Assembly (NCBI GenBank): GCA_025055175.1
Contig: JANWYT010000015.1
Coordinates: 1 to 64,000, forward strand
From: Anaerolineae bacterium
Lineage (GTDB): Bacteria > Chloroflexota > Anaerolineae > Aggregatilineales > Phototrophicaceae
Direction of reading: 5' to 3'
Length of the DNA: 64,000 nt
Shown piece by piece: positions 58,128-64,000 of the stretch (positions within the stretch are counted from its first letter, which is position 1; every line of letters starts with the position of its first letter). The notes below the pieces were generated by a model. The model searched no databases, was not told the origin of the DNA, and saw only the letters and a program-made list of their open reading frames with translations. A program made the translations under genes and the position numbers.

Positions 58128-59875
58128 TGGCGGAAGACCTCATAAATGCGCGTGACCTGCTGACGACCCTTGACTTGGATCGGCGGCAGCTCAACGAAGC
58201 GATACGGCAAGGATGGGCTGGGAGTGGCAGCTTGGAGCTGCTCTAGGCTCTCTTGGCTGATGATGATCTGGCCGCGCTGAGCGTTCTCTTGCAAGCGCTT
58301 GGCTAGGTTGACAGTATCGCCCAGGGCGGTGAAGTTGCGCCGATTCAGGCTGCCGACGTTGCCCAGGGTGGCCACGCCGCTGTGCAAGCCAATCCGATAG
58401 AAGTGGGGCTGCGGATTGATCCCCTGTTCTCGATACAGGCGCACGAAAGCATCGCGCATGAGCAGGGCGGCTTCGATGGCCAGCCAGGCGTGGTTTTGCT
58501 GGGGGCTGAGCTGGGTGTTGTACAGGGCCATGATCTCTGTACCCATGTACTTGTCAATGACGCCTTGCGTGTCGTGAATGCAAGCGGTGGCCACGCTCAG
58601 ATAGCGGTCGATCAGGCTGAGGGCCTGGATAGGCGGCACGTCGTCCAGGGTGCTGAAGGGCCGCACTTCGACGAAGACACAGGTGACCTCGCGCCGCTCT
58701 CCGCCCAGGGCCAAGCTGCTGATGGTCTGGATGTTGTCGACCATCGCAGGGGGCAGATAGGTCTTCAACATGTTGATCTGCTGCTCGCGAGCGCGCTGGC
58801 GGGTGATGTCTTCCATGACTAGGGCCAAGCCCTGCTGCGAGTCGTCGCTGCTGCCGCGCAGTGGGTTGAGCTTCAGGTTGACGATGACCGTGCCGCGCAG
58901 CGTCTGCAATTCAGTCTCCAGGGCCGATGGACGCTGACTCTGGCGCACCATCTCCAACAGGTCAGCCAGGCCGCTGCTGAAGCGTGGCAAGATGGTGCGC
59001 AGTGGCTGGCCAATGCTCTCATCAGGATTTTGGGCCAGGATGTGAGCAGCAGCGCGGTTGAAGGTTGTGATGATGTCTTGAGCGTCGGTGGCGATGACGC
59101 CGCTGCCGATGGATTCGAAGACGTTATCCATCAGCGCCTTCACGCGGGTGATCTCGTTCAGCAAGCGCTGAATATCGGCGTAGAGCATGGCGTTGCCGAT
59201 GGCGACAGCAGCAGTAGAGGCAAAAGCGACCAGGGTGTGTTTCTCGCGTTCGGTGAAGACACCGGACTGCAAGCGGTTGTCGACGTAGACGACGCCGATC
59301 ACCTTCTCGCGCAGCAGCAGCGGCACACACAACACAGAGCGCAGGGCAAAGTTGGCGACGCTGGCGTTGCCTTGCAGGCGCTCGTCTTTGTAGGCGTTGT
59401 CGGCCAGCAGTGGTTGACGTGTGGTCATCACCTCGCGCAGGATGGTTTGGCTGATCTGCGGCACGCTGGAAGCGCGCAGGGGGTTCACGCTGTCATCGCG
59501 GATGATACGAAATTCCAGTGTGCCTTCAGCTTCGTTGACCAGGATTAGGTAGCCGCGCTCGGCGCGCGTCAGGGCGATCACGATGTCCATCGTCTCGCTC
59601 AGGACGGTGTCCACGTCCAACGTCGTCGTGATCCGCGCCGACATAGTAGCCAGGGCGCGTAGTTGTCCTAGCTCGGTCTGGGCCTCTACAACTTGGCCTT
59701 CCAGGCGCATGAAGTCGGCTTTCAGGCTGCTGATAGCCTGAGCGGTAGTGGATGGCAGAGCAATGCCGCGCTGGCGCAGCAAGTCAGCTTGCGATTGCAG
59801 GCTCTCGCTGATCTGATCGAGGCTAGTGCGAGCCGTCCTCAGCTCCTGTAGGAGGCTGCTGGCGCTGTCTGTCAT
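58124..59875 (-). CDS. GAF-PAS class III cyclase, substrate-binding half
   Basis: A 583-residue paralogue of the next gene with the same order: helical N part (about 1-75), GAF (about 78-235), PAS (about 250-360) and cyclase domain (about 395-583). Here the transition-state residues Asn523 and Arg527 (GDTVNLAKRLQ) and the base-selecting Lys442 and Thr516 are kept, but the metal Asp residues are changed to Glu403 (FVEVRPFS) and Thr446 (KYMGTEI). The ATG at 59875 has GGGAG nine bases upstream. Both proteins share QRGIALP-type N-terminal motifs, showing duplication. Confidence 0.9.
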   Translation of the reverse strand: MTDSASSLLQELRTARTSLDQISESLQSQADLLRQRGIALPSTTAQAISSLKADFMRLEGQVVEAQTELGQLRALATMSARITTTLDVDTVLSETMDIVIALTRAERGYLILVNEAEGTLEFRIIRDDSVNPLRASSVPQISQTILREVMTTRQPLLADNAYKDERLQGNASVANFALRSVLCVPLLLREKVIGVVYVDNRLQSGVFTEREKHTLVAFASTAAVAIGNAMLYADIQRLLNEITRVKALMDNVFESIGSGVIATDAQDIITTFNRAAAHILAQNPDESIGQPLRTILPRFSSGLADLLEMVRQSQRPSALETELQTLRGTVIVNLKLNPLRGSSDDSQQGLALVMEDITRQRAREQQINMLKTYLPPAMVDNIQTISSLALGGERREVTCVFVEVRPFSTLDDVPPIQALSLIDRYLSVATACIHDTQGVIDKYMGTEIMALYNTQLSPQQNHAWLAIEAALLMRDAFVRLYREQGINPQPHFYRIGLHSGVATLGNVGSLNRRNFTALGDTVNLAKRLQENAQRGQIIISQESLEQLQAATPSPSLPYRFVELPPIQVKGRQQVTRIYEVFRQ

Positions 59876-59910
59876 CGTCAAAAACTCCCAGGCAGGTGAC
59901 AATACTTGTG

Positions 59911-59916
59911 ATTATA
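59911..59916 (-). promoter_or_regulatory. -10 box of the cyclase operon
   Basis: A perfect TATAAT on the minus strand, 35 bases before the ATG at 59875. The -35 position is not well matched. Confidence 0.4.
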
Positions 59917-59955
59917 GCTTACTTTGGTCTATTCGCTCAGTCTTAAGGCTGAGCT

Positions 59956-60576
59956 TTAGGGAGATTGCAGCGCAGCCAGGGCTTGCACCAGGGTCGATTC
60001 GGTTTCTGGGCTGTGTGGGCCGCTCTGCAAATGTAGGCGCTCGCCCTGCTGGTTGAGGATGAGGACGCGCATTTGAGCGATATCCTCAATGCCCAATGCC
60101 TGGATGAAGGTGGATTGGTCATCCAAGAAGACGAGGTAGGTGCGCTGGCGCAGCCCGCCATCCTGGACGGTGGCGTTCATCGTCTCGCGGATGATGGCGC
60201 GGAACAGCGGCGCGATGCGCGTGGCGTCTAGGGCAGCCAGACTAAAGTAATCAACCTGGCCTTCAACTGCCAGCGACTCGAAGACGGGCAACCAGAGCGC
60301 GGCGGCAATTTGTTGCTCACGGTCAAAGGGCATGACCACCAAATTCAGCGGAGTGCTGAAGACGGCAGGGAATTCGGCGTCCTGGCCAGCTAGGTTGGTG
60401 GCGGTGACTTGTGCTAGGCGCAGGCACTGACCTTGCACGTCAGTCTGGCAAGGAGCATTGGACAGGCGCAAGCCGGCAGCTTGTGGGGCGCTCTGGCTGA
60501 GCAGGGCCAGCAGACCCAAGCCGAGCAGCGCGATGGCAAGCGAGACGATCAGCAGCAGGCGGACGCGTTGGAGCAT
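59956..60576 (-). CDS. Membrane-anchored thioredoxin-fold-like protein
   Basis: A 206-residue protein with one N-terminal hydrophobic helix (about 5-27), either an anchor or an uncut signal, and an outer domain. The pattern of LNLVVMPFDREQQIAAALWL, RTYLVFLDDQSTFIQALGI and MRVLILNQQGERLHLQSGP suggests a YtfJ-like thioredoxin fold, but no C-x-x-C pair is present, so it is probably not a redox enzyme. The ATG at 60576 has no strong ribosome site. It lies 80 bases before the cyclase gene on the same strand and is separated from it by a TATAAT promoter and a short hairpin at 59935-59954. Confidence 0.55.
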   Translation of the reverse strand: MLQRVRLLLIVSLAIALLGLGLLALLSQSAPQAAGLRLSNAPCQTDVQGQCLRLAQVTATNLAGQDAEFPAVFSTPLNLVVMPFDREQQIAAALWLPVFESLAVEGQVDYFSLAALDATRIAPLFRAIIRETMNATVQDGGLRQRTYLVFLDDQSTFIQALGIEDIAQMRVLILNQQGERLHLQSGPHSPETESTLVQALAALQSP

Positions 60577-60721
60577 GGCGCGACTCTTTGGGGTATGGAC
60601 GAAGACTAGCGCTATTGTAAGATGGCAGGCTGCTCAAAGCTACGGAACTTTTGCGCGCAGCTCGTCGTCTGCACAGTAGCACACACCGTTTGCACCTATC
60701 TCTACTCAAGGATGTGATCCC

Positions 60722-61951
60722 ATGATGAAGACTCTGCGCTACTTCCTGAGCTTGGCTTTGCTAGGAGGCATCTTGGGCGCTGTCAGCGCTCAGGATGATC
60801 GCGTGGCCGCGTTGGTTCAGGCCAACAACATCTTCGCTGGCCAGATGTTCCAGCGGCTCCGCCAGGCCGATGAACAGGGCAACCTGTTTTTCTCGCCCTA
60901 CAGCATCTATCAGGCGCTGGCCCTGACCTACCAGGGCGCGCACGGCACGACAGCCCAGGAGATGGCCCAAGCGCTGGGCTGGCAAGACATGAGCCTGGAT
61001 GGGCTAGCACAGGATTTCGCCACGCTGAATAGCGATCTGCTGGCCCGCGCTAACCGCGCCGAAGGGGTGGGCGAGCTGCGGATCGCTAACAGCCTGTGGG
61101 GTGAACAATCCTACGCCTTCGCCGAAGGCTTCTTGAGAGTCTTAGACGAGAGCTTCGGCGCACCCATGCGCTTGGTGGACTTCCTGCGCGCCAGCGAAGC
61201 CGCACGTCAAGCCATCAACGCTTGGGTCGCTGAGCAGACTGCCAACAAGATTCAAGACCTCGTCCCTCAGGGCGCAGTCGATGAGACGACGCGCTTGGTG
61301 CTAGCCAACGCCATCTACTTCAAGGACGCTTGGTTCAAGCCCTTTATCGAGGGCGCAACCAGCGACGCCGACTTCTTCCTGCTGGGCGGCGGCAGCGTGC
61401 GCGTGCCGATGATGCGCCTGAGCGACCGCCTGGGCTACTTCGCCGACGAAGGCGTGCAGGCGGTCGAGCTGGCTTACAGCAACGCCAACTTCACCATGCT
61501 GCTCGTCGTGCCTGCGCTAGAGTCGTATGCGTCTTGGGAAGCGGACTTCAGCGCCGACGACGTAGACGCTATCCTCAACGCCATGCGCGTCCGCCAGGTC
61601 AACCTGGGCCTGCCCCGCTTCCGCGTCGAAGGCGAATTCAGCTTGAGGGACGCCCTGCAAGCTCTGGGCATAGTCAGCGCTTTTGATCCAGAGCAGGCCG
61701 ACTTCAGCGGCATGAGGGCCGACGCCGCGCGCGACTTGTTCATCAGCGCCGCCTTGCACAAGAGCTACATCGACGTGAACGAAGAAGGCACGGAAGCAGC
61801 AGCGGCGACGGGGATCATCATGGGTGTGACTAGCGCCATGCCCGATCAGCCCATCGATCTGACGATTGACCGCCCCTTCGTCTTCCTCATCCGCGACCGC
61901 CAGAGCGGGGCCGTCTTGTTCATGGGCCGCGTGCTGAACCCAGCGAGCTGA
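60722..61951 (+). CDS. Secreted serpin, inhibitory type
   Basis: A 409-residue serpin with a signal peptide (about 1-23). The serpin fold is complete: NLFFSPYSIYQALALTYQGA, NAIYFKDAWFKPF, and the C-terminal FVFLIRDRQSGAVLFMGRVL. The hinge is ideal for an inhibitor (E-E-G-T-E-A-A-A-A-T, residues 354-363). By alignment with alpha-1-antitrypsin, P1-P1' is Thr370-Ser371, pointing to an elastase- or subtilisin-like target. It likely guards the cell surface against proteases. ATGs at 60722 and 60725 are both possible, with AAGGA nine bases before the first. Confidence 0.95.
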   Translation: MMKTLRYFLSLALLGGILGAVSAQDDRVAALVQANNIFAGQMFQRLRQADEQGNLFFSPYSIYQALALTYQGAHGTTAQEMAQALGWQDMSLDGLAQDFATLNSDLLARANRAEGVGELRIANSLWGEQSYAFAEGFLRVLDESFGAPMRLVDFLRASEAARQAINAWVAEQTANKIQDLVPQGAVDETTRLVLANAIYFKDAWFKPFIEGATSDADFFLLGGGSVRVPMMRLSDRLGYFADEGVQAVELAYSNANFTMLLVVPALESYASWEADFSADDVDAILNAMRVRQVNLGLPRFRVEGEFSLRDALQALGIVSAFDPEQADFSGMRADAARDLFISAALHKSYIDVNEEGTEAAAATGIIMGVTSAMPDQPIDLTIDRPFVFLIRDRQSGAVLFMGRVLNPAS

Positions 61952-61971
61952 GCGGCTCGCGTCGCATTCGC

Positions 61972-63126
61972 TCAGACCTGCTCAGGATCAGCTCCTAGCA
62001 GAGCAGCATACAGAGCCAGCGTTTGGCTGATGATCCGTTCCTGGCCGAACTCAGCTTCGGCCAGGGTGCGCGCGCCTGTCCCCAAGCGCGCGCGCAGGGC
62101 AGGATCATCCAGCAAGCGCAACAAGGCAGCGTTGAGGGCCTGCTGGTCATGGGGCGGCACGAGCAGGCCACTGCTCTCGTGTCGGCAGATGTCGCGGCAG
62201 CCAGGTGTGTCGGTGGTCAGCAAAGGCAGGCCACAGGCGGCGGCTTCAATCAGCACTTTCGGCACGCCTTCGCCATAAGTAGAGGGCAGGCAGACTACGC
62301 TGGCCTGAGCATAGACGGCGGGCATGTCGTCGCGTGCGCCCCAATACTCAATCAAGCCCTCATCCGCCCAAGCGCAGAGCTGCTCAATGGGGACGGCGCT
62401 GGGGCTGGTGGCTTCGGCATAGCCTACCACCACAAAGCGCGCCCGTCCGCGCAGGGCGCGCGCTGCTCCCACGAACGCGCCCAGTCCTTTGGGCCACATC
62501 AGCCGCCCAGCGAACAGGACGATGGGCAAGCCATCGGGCGGCGCTGGGGCAGGCCTGAAGCGCTCTAAATCGACGCCAGAGCCGCGAATGAGCGCCGCTC
62601 GTTGGGGATGGATATAACCTAGCGCTACGAAGCGCGCCAGGTCGTCAGCGTTTTGGAAGATCATGCGCGACTGAGAGCTGCCCAAAGCCAGGCGCAGGGC
62701 AGGTTGGATCGCCGAACGCAGCAGACGCGGCTTCCAGCCTGGCCCGATGAAGACGTAGCCCAAGCCGCTCATCGCGCCCACCGAGGGCAGGCCCAGCAAG
62801 CGCGCCGCCAGACCACCGTACAGCACTGGCTTCAGGCTGACGTGGTGCAACAGGTCGGGCTGCAAGCGGCGGTAAAGCCCGATGAAAGTCGCCAACAGCC
62901 GCCCTTCGTCCAGGGGATTTGTGCCGTGTTGAGCCAGTGGCAATGCGTGGAAAGGCAGTCCCTCGGCGCGTATGCGCGCTAAGCTAGCGGAGTCGTGCTG
63001 ACCTCCGCTGGCCTCGCTGCTGGCCACGTGGACTTCGTAGCCCGCGCGCCGCGCAGCCAGGGCCAGCGGCAAGCGGTGCGACACGAAGAAGCGCGGGATG
63101 TTGACGACGATCAACAGACGAGGCAT
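61972..63126 (-). CDS. Family 4 glycosyltransferase
   Basis: A 384-residue GT4-type glycosyltransferase. The N-terminal domain starts MPRLLIVVNIPRFFVSHRLP, and the C-terminal domain has the nucleotide-sugar region FAGRLMWPKGLGAF and the E-x7-E-type motif (STYGEGVPKVLIEAAACGLP). It resembles enzymes that extend undecaprenyl-linked envelope sugars. The frame is open to 63168; the ATG at 63126 gives the clean start. It follows the aldo/keto reductase gene by 7 bases. Confidence 0.93.
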   Translation of the reverse strand: MPRLLIVVNIPRFFVSHRLPLALAARRAGYEVHVASSEASGGQHDSASLARIRAEGLPFHALPLAQHGTNPLDEGRLLATFIGLYRRLQPDLLHHVSLKPVLYGGLAARLLGLPSVGAMSGLGYVFIGPGWKPRLLRSAIQPALRLALGSSQSRMIFQNADDLARFVALGYIHPQRAALIRGSGVDLERFRPAPAPPDGLPIVLFAGRLMWPKGLGAFVGAARALRGRARFVVVGYAEATSPSAVPIEQLCAWADEGLIEYWGARDDMPAVYAQASVVCLPSTYGEGVPKVLIEAAACGLPLLTTDTPGCRDICRHESSGLLVPPHDQQALNAALLRLLDDPALRARLGTGARTLAEAEFGQERIISQTLALYAALLGADPEQV

Positions 63127-63133
63127 GAGCCGT

Positions 63134-64000
63134 TCATACGATCGGGTTGCTGCCACGATGGTTGTCAATTTGCTCGTAAGTTTGGCCGAAGATGTAAGGG
63201 CTGCCTGGCGCGAAGTCTAGCGGGAAAATGCGCGGCTCGCGGCTTACAGCGTCTAAGCGGGCCATCTGCGCCTCGTCCAGAGTCCACTCCAGCGCTGCCA
63301 AGCTGTCTTGTAGTTGGGACGCGCTGCGCGCTCCTAAAATAGGAATCACCAGGGCGCGCTGCTGTTGCTGGCGTACCCAGTTCACGGCGACCTGCGTTGG
63401 GGTGCGCCCCACCTCCTGAGCGATGGCCACCACTTCCTGTACGATGGTCATGGTGCGCTCGTCAAACTGGCGATCCTTACTGAGGCGCGTGGGTGAGTCC
63501 GTGCCTTGCAAGAACTTGCCCGTCAGCACTCCGCCCCCCAGGATGCCCCAGGCCAGCACCGCCATATCCCAATGCTTGGCCATCGGCAGCAGCTCGTGTT
63601 CCAGATGGCGACGCACCAGCGAATAAGGCGCTTGCCAGGCGACGAAACGCGCCCAGCCGCGCAGTTCACTCAGCATGTTGGCGGCGCTCACCACCCAGGC
63701 CGGCGTATCACTGATGGCAACATAAGCCACTTTGCCCTGCGTCAACAAGTCGTCCAGCCCGCGCATGACTTCTTCGATCGGCGTCATGTAGTCCCAGACA
63801 TGCAGATACAGGACATCAATGAAGTCGCTTTGTAGGCGCTTGAGGCTGCGCTCTACCGTCTGGATCATCGCTTTGCGGCTGTTGCCACCGCTGTTGGGGC
63901 AGGTACTATCGGTTTTGGTCAGGGTGTATTTGGTGGCAACCACAAAATGCTCGCGATCAGCCTGGATGAACTCGCCGACGTAGCGCTCGCTCGTGCCGTT
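63134..64000 (-). CDS. Aldo/keto reductase, N-terminal part beyond the window
   Basis: The last 288 residues of an NADPH-dependent aldo/keto reductase; the first 40 or so codons lie past the right edge. The frame at the edge reads N-G-T-S-E-R-Y-V-G-E-F-I. Other blocks are KRLQSDFIDVLYLHVWDYMT with the His, and GRTPTQVAVNWVRQQQQRAL plus a C-terminal IPILGARSASQLQDSLAALE for cofactor binding. The catalytic Tyr is outside the window. The substrate is unknown. It is the upstream partner of the glycosyltransferase gene. Confidence 0.9.
   Translation of the reverse strand, partial: NGTSERYVGEFIQADREHFVVATKYTLTKTDSTCPNSGGNSRKAMIQTVERSLKRLQSDFIDVLYLHVWDYMTPIEEVMRGLDDLLTQGKVAYVAISDTPAWVVSAANMLSELRGWARFVAWQAPYSLVRRHLEHELLPMAKHWDMAVLAWGILGGGVLTGKFLQGTDSPTRLSKDRQFDERTMTIVQEVVAIAQEVGRTPTQVAVNWVRQQQQRALVIPILGARSASQLQDSLAALEWTLDEAQMARLDAVSREPRIFPLDFAPGSPYIFGQTYEQIDNHRGSNPIV

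Noticed and set aside
1..64000. Prophage, insertion sequence or defence island
   Set aside because: No transposase, integrase, phage structural gene or CRISPR array was recognised; the only defence genes are the broken pair at 8-10 kb and the fragment at the left edge.

Overview
The window looks like chromosomal DNA of a Chloroflexota bacterium, possibly Anaerolineae-like. This is an inference from gene style. The evidence is about 60% GC by eye, coding on both strands in short operons, receptor-type Ser/Thr kinases with Ala/Thr/Gln-rich outer stalks, several secreted SH3/LysM proteins, a serpin, GAF-PAS cyclases and YfhO/ArnT-type membrane glycosyltransferases. No rRNA, CRISPR array, prophage or insertion sequence was seen. 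Most of the window is ordinary chromosome; the one patch that looks foreign is a broken restriction-modification pair near 8.1-10.1 kb.

Layout. 0-8 kb: the edge of a possible type ISP restriction gene, a thiolase, a HerA-like ATPase with uvrC, a TauE/SafE exporter and a sulfatase-fold hydrolase. 8-10 kb: a type II methyltransferase with an in-frame amber codon and an endonuclease with a one-base frameshift. 10-17 kb: coaE fused to a GNAT-like domain, MOSC, SDR, DedA, a hydrolase and YfhO. 17.2-17.5 kb: no convincing gene, but a CRP-like operator followed by an intrinsic terminator. 17.5-24 kb: HyuB, a GT-C glycosyltransferase, a TIR-like membrane protein, a methyltransferase and a secreted SH3/FecR-like protein. 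24-26 kb: amino-acid ABC permease and binding protein separated by an attenuator; the matching ATPase lies at 42 kb behind its own promoter. 26-30 kb: ECF sigma factor, anti-sigma-like protein and Nudix hydrolase, an unusual tRNA with a CAA anticodon, tag, a Clp_N-only protein and an FmdB zinc ribbon. 30-37 kb: sensor kinase, response regulator, LysM protein, membrane protein and SH3 lipoprotein, which looks like an envelope-sensing neighbourhood. 37-43 kb: flavin monooxygenase, hydrolase, xpt, a frameshift-joined ChlI/ChlD chelatase and the ABC ATPase. 43-50 kb: leuS, a 57-aa protein behind tRNA-Ala, a hyperacidic 62-aa protein, a lipid kinase, proA and proB. 50-55 kb: two transmembrane Ser/Thr kinases, one with a periplasmic sugar-binding-protein domain as its outer part. 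55-60 kb: a GlcD-like oxidase and two overlapping GAF-PAS-cyclase genes. 60-64 kb: a thioredoxin-like protein, a serpin, a glycosyltransferase and an aldo/keto reductase cut by the window end.

The strongest finding is the cyclase pair. One protein keeps both metal-binding Asp residues but has lost the transition-state Asn/Arg; its overlapping neighbour keeps Lys, Thr, Asn and Arg but has lost the Asp residues. Together they would make one active site and one dead site, the arrangement of the C1/C2 halves of animal adenylyl cyclases. The second is the chelatase gene, where a run of nine A joins a ChlI-like ATPase frame to a VWA frame by a -1 shift, consistent with one gene giving two chelatase subunits.
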